A stretch of 64,000 nucleotides of DNA from Mytilinidion resinicola. Lineage: Eukaryota; Ascomycota; Dothideomycetes; Mytilinidiales; Mytilinidiaceae. The DNA lies in the NCBI RefSeq assembly GCF_010093595.1, contig NW_022985461.1, forward strand, positions 373,902 through 437,901. The letters are read 5' to 3'. How positions within the stretch are numbered: the stretch's first letter is position 1; the number at the start of each line of letters is the position of its first letter. Made by a program: the position numbers and the translations under genes. Shown here in pieces: positions 21,966 through 32,755 of this stretch. The notes under the pieces are model-generated. The model did no database searches. It was not told where the DNA came from and was given only the letters and a program-made list of their open reading frames with translations.

Positions 21966-22961
21966 CTACTCTCCCTTGAACAGCTCTTCAGAGAGATCCG
22001 CAAGGAACCTGTTCGCCTGAGCCTTCCCACGCTTATCCTGGATGATCTTCTTCCTCTCCTCGACCTGTTTCTTCCGCTCTTCCTTCCTCTTCTCCCTCTC
22101 CCTTCGACTTCGTTCCGTGTCCTCCCGTTCCTTTTCCAGAGCAGCCATCTCCTTCTTCCTCGTCGCCTCATCCGCTGAAAATTGGAAGAAACCCACACCC
22201 TTCGTCCTAATCTCCTTCCGGCTGTCAAAGTGCTCCGCTGGCGGCGGCGTCAACTCTTTATCCCTCTTCGCTGCCAGTGAAGCCATCTGCTGCGCAATCG
22301 TCTCATCCGGATTGAATGCCGCAGTTTGAATCGTATCCCCGTATATGATGTTCGCTGGTGCCATCGGCCTCGCTGTAAACCTGTCCGGCGTGTCCGCCTC
22401 CAACATCTGCTTGCGTCTCTCATTGATTATCATCTGAGTCCGCGTACCACGTCGTGTGCGGCCGAACTCGTCGGTGTATTCTACGAGTTCCTCGTCTTCG
22501 CTGTCGGCCCCATCGTCAGAGGATGTGTCCTTGTCCACCTCGCCCCTCTCCCCTGCCTCTACAATCTTCGTGTCGAAGTCCACGAGATGGTTGTCTTCTA
22601 GGTCCTCGATATCCCCGCGCTTCAAGGCCGCGTAGATTCGGGCTTTCTCTTCCATCTTCCTCTTCGAGCGGTGCCATGTTGAGTCATCAAGTGGGGCGCT
22701 GGAAGTGCTATGTTTCTGTTCGAAGTCGGCATCGTCGAGGTCCTTCAGCGCGCGCTTGTTCACGCCCTTGTTGTGTGTTGAAAAGATGTCGGCTTTCTTG
22801 GGTCGTGGACGGCCAGCGCCTGGCTTGGTTGAGGTATTTGAGGTGGCGATCAGCGTGGAGAGCTGTGACGTAAAGGCGAGGGAGCTCGACGAGGATATTT
22901 CTTTTGCAGTGGCCCTGCCCTTTGGCCGGACGCCGTAGAGCGAGGAGTCCTTGCTCGTCAT
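21966..22961 (-). CDS. CCDC174-family coiled-coil nuclear protein
   Basis: A single exon of 331 residues. The family signature is a central acidic stretch followed by VEYTDEFGRTRRGTRTQM, then MASLAAKRDKELTPPPAEHFDSR in pieces, KGVGFFQFSADEATRKKEM, and a Lys/Arg/Glu-rich coiled coil near residues 270-310. An N-terminal segment SSSLYGVRPKG-like and a run of basic residues (GRPRPKKADIF) fit nuclear location. Metazoan CCDC174 is linked to the splicing/exon-junction machinery; a similar role here is inference from family. It is divergent from the homoserine dehydrogenase gene, sharing about 300 bp of promoter. Confidence 0.85.
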   Translation of the reverse strand: MTSKDSSLYGVRPKGRATAKEISSSSSLAFTSQLSTLIATSNTSTKPGAGRPRPKKADIFSTHNKGVNKRALKDLDDADFEQKHSTSSAPLDDSTWHRSKRKMEEKARIYAALKRGDIEDLEDNHLVDFDTKIVEAGERGEVDKDTSSDDGADSEDEELVEYTDEFGRTRRGTRTQMIINERRKQMLEADTPDRFTARPMAPANIIYGDTIQTAAFNPDETIAQQMASLAAKRDKELTPPPAEHFDSRKEIRTKGVGFFQFSADEATRKKEMAALEKEREDTERSRREREKRKEERKKQVEERKKIIQDKRGKAQANRFLADLSEELFKGE

Positions 22962-23265
22962 CGTGGGGTCCTAGATAAGGGCGTGATGTGGGTTGGTGTT
23001 GTTTGAGGTCGGCCGGCGACGACCAGTGGTTGCCCGAAGCTCGAGGTGCGGGATTTGGGGGATTTGTTGCGGAGCCTTTCTTTTCCACCTCCGAGGACGG
23101 CGTAGCGGGGTTTGAAAAAGGTCACCCCACACCGAAAATAAAACACCATCACAGCCATCTAAGCTTTCTACTTTGCTGTGTACGTCATCTGCGTGTGTAG
23201 ATCATTCAATAGAGAAGTATTAAAGGCAATTGAGGCCTGACTTTTCACTTGTCAACAACTTCACC
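22962..23265. promoter_or_regulatory. short divergent promoter of the CCDC174-like and HOM6 genes
   Basis: The 304 bp between two start codons facing away from each other must hold both promoters and both 5' UTRs. No clear TATA box or Gcn4-type site (TGACTCA) was seen. Confidence 0.6.
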
Positions 23266-24505
23266 ATGTTTCACCCAAAACAAGTATTTATTGCAGTCAT
23301 AGGTAAAGCCCCTTTCTTCAGTATCACCATGTCCCTAGTTCTTATATAGCTACATGCTCTCACCTGCTGCGATTTCTGTATTTCAAATCAACCTCAAACA
23401 TCTGACAACCTCATTCACAGGCACGGGCGGCGTCGGCCGAACCTTCCTCTCCCAACTCCACTTCCTGGGGTCCAAGCTCTGCCAGGACGCCTCTTCGCCG
23501 ATATACCTCTCCACTATAGTTCTCTCTACAAGCAAAAAGTTCATCTCCAGCACCGATTATCACCCCATTCACCTCGACAGCTGGGAGAAGGACCTCGCTG
23601 CTTCCACCACCACGCCTCCCTCATTCTCCGATCTTGCCGAGTACCTCTCTAAAGCACCAAACAAGGTGGTGTTGGTAGACAACACAAGCAATGAGACCCT
23701 CGCAGAGGCCTACCCGCTGTTCTTGAAGAAGGGCATCAACATCGTGACGCCGAACAAGAAGGCGTTCTCGGGTAGCTACGAGCTATGGCAAAACATCTTC
23801 GGGGCCGCAGCTAATGGCAGCGGGATCGGCGGGTACGTGTTCCACGAGAGCAGCGTTGGAGCCGGACTGCCCGTCATCTCCACACTTAAAGAGCTTGTTG
23901 AGACGGGCGACGAGGTGTACAGGATCGAGGGCGTGTTCTCGGGCACTATGAGCTTCCTGTTCAACAGCTTCATGCCTGTCGGTGGCGGAGGTAGCTCCTT
24001 CTCGGCCGAGGTCAAGAAGGCGAAGGAATTGGGGTACACTGAGCCGGACCCAAGAGATGACTTGAATGGGCAGGATGTTGCGCGAAAGTTGACCATCCTG
24101 GCGAGGTTGGTCGGACTGCCAGTGGAGAGTTCTACCTCATTCCCTGTCCAGAGCCTGATCCCGTCAGAGCTTGAAGGCTGCAAGAGCGGCGACGAGTTCT
24201 TGCAGCGCCTCGGCGAATTCGATGGCAAAATGGAAGAGCTGAAAAAGGGGGCTGCGTCCGAAGGCAAGGTCGTGAGGTTTGTAGGAAGCGTCGATGTCGC
24301 GAAGAACAAGGTTAAGGTCGGGCTAGAGAATTTCGATCCTTCCCATCCTATTGCGGCACTGAAGGGAAGCGACAACATCATCAGCTTCTATACGAAGCGC
24401 TATGGCGACAACCCCTTAATCATTCAAGGGGCTGGTGCAGGCGGCGAAGTTACGGCTATGGGTGTCACGGCGGATCTCATCAAAGTCTTGCGCTTACTTC
24501 GATAG
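23266..24505 (+). CDS. HOM6: homoserine dehydrogenase
   Basis: This enzyme reduces aspartate semialdehyde to homoserine with NAD(P)H, the branch step to threonine and methionine. Exon 1 (23266-23302) and exon 2 (23421-24505) join in phase to give 373 residues. The nucleotide-binding loop VIGTGGVGRTFLSQL is rebuilt across the intron (donor GTAAAG, acceptor CACAG). Other family marks are INIVTPNKKAF, the substrate region ESSVGAGLPVISTLKEL, GVFSGTMSFLFN, and LGYTEPDPRDDLNGQDVARK with the catalytic Asp/Lys cluster. The length is normal for fungal Hom6. There is no ACT domain and no fused aspartokinase, as expected for fungi. It is cytosolic. Confidence 0.97.
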
Positions 24506-25118
24506 GAGGAGCGTAAGAAACTCAATTCATGAAGGTTACGGCATCCAATTCATGATTGCTTCATGAAGGTTTCTACTTAGACAGGTAGATAAAATAAATG
24601 AGCAAGGAGCTCATAACTGGCTTGTTAAGAAATCCATGATATTGCCTGCAAGCCACTGTTAGAAGTGCTTCAATGTCTTTTCGAGATCTGAATGAACTCG
24701 AAGTTAACTTTCTGGGCTACCTCATACCGCGTGGTCTACGAGCATCTGAAACAGATAGCTTTCAGATTAGTATTTGACGATGTAATAATGACTGTAGATG
24801 GTATCACGTGACGCATCATTTCCTACCTACTCGGTCCACTTTGAGGCTTTTACAAGTGCTAGTAACTAGCAAGTCATTATAGTTAGGAATGCAGAAGTCT
24901 TAGAAGTGTCACGACGGTATTAGCTGTTTCGAAAGAGAGCACTTTTCAGATTGAACCCAGAAATCTAAACCAGAATCGCAGGCTCATGCCCCGAACACCC
25001 CCATCTTACAATCATTGCAAAGCATCGACACCACACGAAGACCCCGAAGTATATCTTGCTCTGTCCTAGTCTCCTAGTTTCCTAGTCTCTTAGGCATCCT
25101 CCCTTACCCTCACGTCCC
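24506..25118. other. convergent 3' region between HOM6 and the Dap1-like gene
   Basis: Two genes end towards each other here, so it holds two 3' UTRs and terminators. No ORF of interest was found. Confidence 0.5.
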
Positions 25119-25725
25119 CTAGGTCGCCTCCTCACTCCCAACCGGCACGATCTTGCCCACCACCAGATACTTCTCCGAGAACCGCTCCTCCCACCCCTGC
25201 AGCGCCTCCATCTCCTCATCCCCAAGATCATCAAGCTTATCCAACGGGCCCTCCAAGTCCTTCGTCAGCATCTCCTCATCGAAGCTGCCGCACGCAAGAC
25301 CTCGGCTAGCATCCCGGCCGGCGAAATTGGCATAGGGCCCGCCGGGGCCGTAGAAGTTGCGGCCGGACGTGACGTCGAAGACGCGGCCACGCACGGCGAA
25401 GTAGATGGGCATGCCGTTGAGGCCGTTGTAAGGGAGGAGCGTCGGCGGGGTAAAGGTCCGGAAGACTGTTGGCGGGGGGGCCCGGGGGAGGGTTTGGGGC
25501 GCGGCGGGCTTCAGGCGCATGTAGATGAGGAAGATGAAGAGGGAGAGGAGGACGATGTTGATGGGGGTTAGGGCGGAGGTTCTGAGGGGCTTGTTAGGTG
25601 AGGTTTTTGGGGGAGGAGGGTGGCGGGGGTGCTTACGCTTCTGCTGCCGGAGGCGGGGTGGATGCTGTGGCTATCAGAGTTAGTTATGATCCCTGTGTAT
25701 GGTGGTTTGACTTACTGTCTGCCAT
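25119..25725 (-). CDS. dap1: Dap1/MAPR-type cytochrome b5-like heme protein
   Basis: Membrane-associated progesterone receptor proteins bind heme and support cytochrome P450s of sterol synthesis (Dap1 in yeast). Three exons (25716-25725, 25637-25670, 25581 down to 25119) join in phase to 168 residues. The two first exons are tiny, 10 and 34 bp. A short N-terminus leads to one membrane segment (INIVLLSLFIFLIYM) at about residues 23-37. The cytochrome b5-like fold follows: LLPYNGLNGMPIYFAVRG, VFDVTSGRNFYGPGGPY, FAGRDASRGLACGSFD and a C-terminal helix region. The Tyr residues of YGPGGPY match the family's heme-binding position. It lies convergent with HOM6. Confidence 0.95.
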
Positions 25726-27205
25726 CTTGGTATAGCTCTTCGAACAGCTTGGGGTGGGAGTGTTCAAGTGTTGTCGTGGATTCCGGAAGCTCTGAAGTTG
25801 AAGCCGGCGGGGTTGCTCCGCATAAAAATGACGAACCCCCCTCCAAAACAACACCCTGCATTTTCCCAAGCCCGTCAATACCTAGGTAGAACACAACTAA
25901 CCGGATCGGATCGGAAGCTCAGCATTGTCCGAATCATACCCACTTCACTCCTTCGCCTTTGCACGGACACTCAGAGGATACCAAGAGGCGCCCGTGATTC
26001 TATCGTAACTTCAGCGTCCCGTATTCTATATCCGGTCTTTGGTCGGGCGCAACTTGATATTCAACGGCAGCATCGCTTCATCGAGTCCAGACGCACTAAC
26101 GAAATGTTATAATCCAGCCCCAGCGCGCAGGACTGTCCAATTTGCGGCTCTTCCATAAGCTTGAATCTGCGTCAACCAACGCGGTACGCGCCTTGAATCT
26201 TTCTGAAACACCCGCCCTGTGCTTGAAACCGTGCAGCAAACAGCAATCATCGCAGCCTCCCGGCCGCTTTAATTGGATACGCTGTTGATCTGTCTTCGGC
26301 TCCCTTTATCCAACAGCTCCTGGAGGAAATATTCCACCTTCTTTGATCGAACCGTTCCGCGCGCCAGGGAGTACCTCTGACCTACAGCTGGGCTGCCGGG
26401 AGCACAGGAAGACACGAGCAACGCTCCACTGCTGCGCCTCAAAATAAATACGTCCAGCGCGTCTTCCCGTCAGACGCCGCTCATCCTTCACCGGCGTGCG
26501 TGCTTCGTGTCTTTTCCTTCTCACACTCCTTTCTCTTCCGAACACCGTCGCCGGCGCAACATCGACTTCTATTCTTCAGCGCAAAGTTACCTGCCCAGGC
26601 GGCTTTTTGGAGGCCACTTTGCTGCATACGGTAAGCATACTTTTACTTCTATCAAGTTCAGTCTTTGGCGCGTTTTGCGTCGAATTCCAGGCTTCCGTCG
26701 ATCACTCAGGATCAGTTTCAACACCCCTCCGGACGCTCCACGAAGGTCAACAGTCCACTTAGATACTTGGGCGCGTCTCCAAAGATGTTCCTACTGTTTA
26801 GTGGGGTGATGCTACGTATCACACCTGGAGGGCACTTCAGCTGCTCCCATGGAGCTTGGCACTTCTAGTCCTGCATCTACCATCATTTCCCAAATCAAAA
26901 TCTACGTGTCTCGTATGTCACATGTATTGGTCCCTTATGTCCATCCGTTATACGCCAGTTGGATTTCAGCCCCATGGAGCGATCCGCACTAGTATGGCAT
27001 ATGCCCAGTGCACAGCCTCCAGCTGACCTTTTCGGGAATATCGCCGATGAATGCCTGCTCTTTACTTCCCTTATGCGTTTCATATTTAAGCCTTCTATCT
27101 TTCGGATGTCTCTATCTTGTTCCTGACATTTTGTTCTTCATCGAAGCTTTGTACTAATATCAATTCCTTTCCAGATTCATCCATACCGGAGTGCACACCG
27201 TCATC
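25726..27205. other. 1.5 kb intergenic, promoters of Dap1-like and coiled-coil genes
   Basis: The flanking genes are divergent. The region is moderately GC-rich with pyrimidine-rich runs near 26500-26560 and 27100-27180 that could be 5' UTR and leader-intron sequence of the right-hand gene. No protein is recognised in it. Confidence 0.4.
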
Positions 27206-29135
27206 ATGTGGAAAAGATTACAAGGCCATGTAAAGGAGAAGCCAGGGAAGCAGATTGGCAACCCCGTCTTGATCGAAACCACCTACGACGAGAAGTCCCT
27301 GGACCGTTTCGCAAATGTCTCCGACCTCAACAGTCCGACTTCTCCGCAACATCTACAACCTGGCTATGGGGGGGGCGACGTCGCCACACAACTCCCATCA
27401 TTACCCTTGTAAGTTCAAAAGACTTGAGTAGCATAGATAGACTCTGACAAATAATAGCCAAACCTTAGCGCCCAATAGCTCACGCAACAATCGGTATTCC
27501 AGTGCGCCTACAGCTTCATCCGTTTACTCACAGCCTTCACCGGAAATGAATTACGACTGGTCCGAAAACAACCCGCCTGCCAAATATTCGGATGTCTCGC
27601 CACCTAGCTCTCCTGAAATGGGACCTGGACAGCAGCCTCGCGGATTGCCTGCGAGTCGAGACATCTCTCCAGTACGCGACGATGTAGTAAATCAGAAGAC
27701 TCAGCCTCGAGGAAGCCACATTCCAGTTTTACGGAAAGCGACTACCGGTCGGGGAAAACAACCAATGTCCAATATTGGACGAGGCCGAACCGCGTCTGAA
27801 ACCACGCACTGGGATGAATTAACAGGTGAACCAACATCAAGTCATGCTGGAAAGCCCGCGCAGGTCGTCCCAGGTCATTTCGCGTACGATCATCCGTCCG
27901 CCAACCCAAACATGGGCTATCGCGTATCGGTAACCGGCGGGGCTGGCAATTCTAAAAGGCAGAATACCTCGCGGTTCAACTCGAACCCCTTAAGTGTTGA
28001 GACAAAGCCACGGGAGGAGTGGCGAGGCGCAAGCGGGCGCACTGCGATAGTGCAACCGCTGGCGGACAAACGCACAAAACATCCTCTTACAATACCTCCT
28101 CGCGATCACCGAAAACCAAGTCCCGGCATAGCAGGTGAATCTGATCAGAGCACTCCATCCTCGGCCGCGGAGACCGTACGGAGAATACCAATGGGGGCTG
28201 ATACGTCGCAAGTCTCATCCGGAGGCGACCTGCATGACGACCCCATCAAACCGACCGTACCTCTCAAAGTCGGGAGAAATAGTCCCCCAAGAAGCGTCGC
28301 ATCCCCAACTTCTCCAAATTACCAGAACACTTATCCGTATTCCAATCCGATAACGCCAAATAATCGACCTCAAGATCAAGGCATCAACCCATACACACTA
28401 ACCCCTTTAGCGGTAAAAGACCCTCCCTCAACGCAACAGTCATCCGGACCCCCAAAGTCAAAGATCCAGCGCAAATCCATCGACAGCAACTACTCCGCCC
28501 GCTTCAACCAGGACGAAAAAGTCCCCACCAGCCGCTTCAGCTGGACTACCTACGCGACCAACACTACATACCAGAATAGTCCGCCTCCCTCTCCCCCACC
28601 CCCAATGCCGAAATCTTCCATCGCTACATCAACGCCCACACCCGCTCCCGCGGCATCTCCCATCCTCAATCGCCGCCGTCCCGTCGTTCCCTCCGCCTCC
28701 ACCGTCTCGACCCCAACTCCCCGCAAACCCCTCCCACCTGGCACACCCACCCACGCCGCTCGCGTCGTCTCGATGTCAAGCGCCTACACAGTCGACCGCA
28801 ACTCGAAGGCCCTCCCCCTCCCGCCCCCCTCCCTCGAATCTCAAGACCACATCTCCTCCCTCGAAGCACAACAAGACGACCTGCGCGTACGGCGGCAGAA
28901 CGTCGCGCGGCTGATCGCGGATCTGAATGCGACACAACCCCAGAACCCGCTCATGACGGATTACAGGAAGGTGCGGGAGGCGGACGTCCGGAAGGCGGAG
29001 TTTGTGAAGGAGCTAGATGAGATCAAGCAGGAGGAGCATGAGGTGGGGTTGAAGTTGCATCGGGCGTGGAAGAAGAGGGAGAGGGAGGATCCGGGGATGG
29101 AGAGTGCGTTTTGGATTCGGCGGGTGACGAGTTAG
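27206..29135 (+). CDS. fungal protein with disordered body and conserved C-terminal coiled coil
   Basis: Exon 1 (27206-27408) and exon 2 (27458-29135) join in phase to 626 residues; the 49 bp intron has GTAAGT and AATAG borders. The start MWKRLQGHVKEKPGKQ was chosen as the ATG nearest the conserved-looking N-terminus; an in-frame ATG lies five codons upstream at 27191. Residues 60-480 are rich in Ser, Pro, Thr and Asn. The last 100 residues form a charged coiled coil (SLEAQQDDLRVRRQNVARL, then KAEFVKELDEIKQEEHEV) ending in FWIRRVTS. I recognise no enzymatic domain. A scaffold role would be inference only. Confidence 0.8.
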
Positions 29136-29677
29136 GTTGGCGGATTGGGTGATGGTGGTTCTTTTCAATTGGGGAGGCTAGGGGGGATTTGGAGAGTTGG
29201 GAGGTGGCTACTTGTTTTGCTGGGAGCGAGGGAAGCGTGTTCTCCTAGTCCTTTTTTTATTTTGCATGGTGCTAGTAAAGGATTTCGGAGGCGAGGTTTT
29301 GTATGATAGTTGTTTTGGTTCTGGTGGTGGTTGGCGTGGTAGAGTTGGGACGTTGATATGCTTAATCCAATACCCAGATGAATTTTTCTATACTATTATT
29401 TCCTTCTGACTACGACTGACCTTGGGACATCTCCGGAGGCCTAGTTATATAGATTCGAAATTTAACCGAAAGTGCTATAGGACGTCATAATTCGTAAGTG
29501 ATCCATTTGTGGACGCTTATAAAGACTGTGTCCAGTCTAAGAAACCTAATCCAATCGAAATAAAAACGCCAGACTCGATCCGAAAATCCTCTTCGAAAGA
29601 TCAACTTTGGAGACATACCTACTGAGGGATGTGTCTCAGCCATCCACTCCACCTAATCACAGCTCAACCTCACCGGA
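29136..29677. other. convergent 3' region, no gene seen
   Basis: Between a plus-strand and a minus-strand gene that end here. T-rich stretches near 29240-29270 and 29380-29400 fit 3' UTR. Confidence 0.45.
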
Positions 29678-32033
29678 CTATTTCCACACAGGACTATTAG
29701 GAGCATAGTCGCTCTCTTCGTCCGTTGCCAAGAACTCCTCCTCGGGCTCCGTGACCGAATAGTAGTCGGAATCCCAATGAGGGTCCTCCTCCTCGCCGCC
29801 GTTCCCATCGGCATCATCCTTGTTGCCACCGTTCCCATCGGCATCGTCCTTACCGTCGGTGTCCATTTCGTCATCACCCTCCTCGCCATCTTCCTCGTCC
29901 CACCCTTTTTCTTCTTCACTGTCATAGCCCCACGTTTCATCGTCAGCGAAACAGAGTCGCATCTCGCCGTAACGCATTTCATAAACCAGTCCAATCGCGT
30001 CCCGCTCTACAAAGCCCATCGTCGCAACGGCGTTGCTCTTCCAGATCAGCGGATCTAAATCGGATGCTTTAAGGCTGAAGCTATTGAAATGGGCCTTGTG
30101 CTCGTCTTCGAGGGTGACGAAGCCGGAGACTGACGCTACCAGCCTGGTCACCACGCCGATTCTGTTGTTGGAGCCTAGACAGAGTGCCAGCGCTTCATGG
30201 AAGTACATATTGTAGTCGCAGTCCTCCTCGTGTCCGGTTAGGATCACGACGTCTCCGAGCTTTCGGATGAGGTCGTGGACGCTTAGCGTAAGGTGTTGAG
30301 GATCTGGGCGCTGAGGCCATAATGGAGGATCCACCGAACTTAGACCCTTGATTATAGATCCAAGCGCTAGGGATTCGCAAGATCGGGAAGGAGGGTCCGC
30401 CGTGCAGCAATTTCCGGATAGGCGCTCAACGTACCAGTGGCATACGGTGATTATCTCTTGGATGATGCCTGAGCGGATCCGGCTCACGTTGTCTAGAATG
30501 TGGTGGTTAGGAATGTTGAGAAGAAAAAAATCAGGGATGAGATCGTGAGACGGCAAGGGTGAAATGTGGAGGGTCTCTTACCTAAGATGATGCGGCATGC
30601 CTTTTGCAGTTTTACTTTGGTATTAAACTCTCCAGCGATCATGTCTTCAGCATCTGGTCGAAATGTCATCGCCATGCTCCGGGTTACAGCTTCAAAAGTG
30701 TCTTGATAGCCGAGAACCCAGGCGAAGAGCAGCCATTTCAGGTATTTACCTGCATCGCTCACCGCAACTGGCATTCTTGGCCAGGCCCAATTGCGGAGAA
30801 ACGGCCTCATCAATTCAACAGCGTCGTATTCGACGGAGAGAAAGGCAGCATCCCAGATCTTGTCGAGAGGAAGCCGTTCAGGAACATGGTGCGTGTTGCC
30901 ATGCGCAATATGCAACAACAAAAGGATTAACTCCCAGGAATATCCTTCTCCGTTTAATACGGGCTTTATGGTAGCATGCTGCAGGAGGGATTCCCAGAAC
31001 GGACTAATCTTGCGGAGACGAGACGAGGAGACGAGCACGCGCTTGTCCGCCTCCCAGGCCTTGTCGCGAATTATTAGTTCTTGATCGCCCGCCGAATCAA
31101 AGACAACAAGTATCGATTGTTGCTCTTGGTGTATTGCATGATCGCTGGCTGTGGGCTCGTCTCTGTGCTGGACATCGACATCCATCCGTTCGCCCAGAAG
31201 AGATGATTCCGGTTCCCTCTGATGGTTCTCTACAGGAGCTTGTGAGGGTGGTTCCACAGACAATATCGCTGAGTTCCACTGTGCTAGTAGGTCCGCCATA
31301 CGTTGCTTGAAGTTGAACTCTTCCTCCTTAGGGATAGAGTTCAACTTGAGGATAGCCTTTAGAACCTTGTGGATTTTTGTCGCCTTTAAAATTTCAGCTT
31401 CAAGGCTCTTGCGACTCTCTAGGTGTTTGAGATATTCAGACATAGAAGCCATCTCCTCTTCTTTCAGCCCATCACGACTGATAAAGCCCTTCTGCAATCG
31501 ATGTCGAAGGTAGAGTACTGCAAAATTTAGTATCGCGTTCCTTTATGCATAGCATGCGCGTAGGGATACGAACTCTCCTTCGTGCGTTTCTCTTCACGCT
31601 CTTTTGGCGTCATGGTGCTCTCATTGCTCTCGGTCGTAACCCTCGTCGGGTTTGAGGTGAAATCGATTGGGCCGCCATCGCCTGGGATGATTAGGTTGGA
31701 AACCTCAGTTTCAATAGCAGCCGAGTTGTTGGGATGGGCCTCTGATTCGACTGGCTTAGCGTTCTCGTTGAAGACCGTCGGGCTGGTCTGGTGTTCAATC
31801 ACCTCAAAGCTCTCGCTCGACATTGACCTCTCGCGTTTCACACGATCAGGCAGCCCAACCGTCTCGCTAGACGCTGATCCAGTTCTCTTGCGTTTTCCAG
31901 GGCTGAAGGGCTCATTGTTCCCCTCCATGACCTCCATGTTTGCTTGTATAGTCAACGTCGAGAGAGTTGGTTGCGAACTCTCAGCAGCTGTGCCGAGTTG
32001 ATCTTGATTAAGTAGAATGAAGGATGTAGTCAA
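29678..32033 (-). CDS. BTB/POZ-like fungal protein with acidic tail
   Basis: Three exons (31574-32033, 30582-31517, 29678-30492) join in phase to 736 residues; introns are 56 and 89 bp. The first 150 residues are disordered with a basic nuclear-signal-like patch (SPGKRKRTGS). A helical segment follows. At about 295-405 is a BTB-like fold: ILVVFDSAGDQELIIRD, RVLVSSSRLRKISPFWESLL, then HVPERLPLDKIWDAAFLS. Next come helices (WLLFAWVLGYQDTFEAVTRS) and IIKGLSSVDPPLWPQRPD. The last 100 residues are very acidic and hold a tandem repeat (KDDADGNGGN, twice). Fungal BTB-like proteins of this sort are usually uncharacterised. A related pseudogene lies at 61724-63058. The start could move upstream if a further exon exists near 32130-32340, inside the flanking repeat. 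Confidence 0.75.
29790..29850 (-). repeat. coding tandem repeat in the acidic tail
   Basis: A roughly 27 bp unit encoding KDDADGNGG is repeated twice within the BTB-like gene, with near-identical DNA (gatgccgatgggaacgg in each). Copy number could vary between strains. Confidence 0.6.
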
Positions 32034-32129
32034 AGGGTTGCGTAGGTCCTATATCTCGAATGCGTCCCGCAAGAGGAGGTTGATGCCTAGAGTGCCATTA
32101 GAATACTACAGCCTTGGCAAGTCAAGGGT

Positions 32130-32400
32130 GCTTACGTGGGATAGAATAGAGTCTCTGATGATAGTGGCCGTTGGAATATGAAAGGGATTGTATTAAGTAC
32201 TCATGCTTATCTCTAATGTGTTTGAGATGAGGTAGAAGGCTAGCGAAGATGCCCTGGATGAGGTGAAGAGGTGCAGCCTTGCGAGGTGGGGCCGCTATCT
32301 CGACGCGAGACGCGGCCGGTCCACGCTTCACGTGATCTTCTAACCTTATTGAGATGGTAAGATCTTCTTTGACAAAATATGGTTAAATACTTGTATCCAA
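32130..32400 (+). repeat. left copy of a direct repeat flanking the subtilase gene
   Basis: Shared blocks with 38735-38975 in the same orientation and order include tacgtgggatag, ctgatgat, ggtgaagaggtgcagcc against tgtgaagaggtgcagcc, gcgaggtgggg, gctatctcgacgc and cacgcttcacgtga. This copy lies just upstream of the BTB-like gene. Confidence 0.75.
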
Positions 32401-32755
32401 AGCTGTTCAGAATATAGTCTATACCTCCAGAATAGAGTTCCCACTCACGCGCCGTCCACCCCCAACTCTAGATCATGCAAAACAATAGTAAAGGCAAACA
32501 AAACACACCCCTCGCATCCGCCGAATGTCCTCGTCATGTATGATGTTGAACTTAAGAGTCATGAATTTTGAGTCTATTATAAAAGGTTGGGGAACTTAGG
32601 GCTCTAAATAGGGATTGGTCGAAAACATGGTATAATGAGAAATGGAATGATGTTTGAAAACTTCCTTCTGTGCGTCGCGTTGAATGTCATGAGAATCTTG
32701 CTTTACACCTGGTCTCCAAATCGGACCTCGGCCACATCTCTGAAATTAGAGAGGT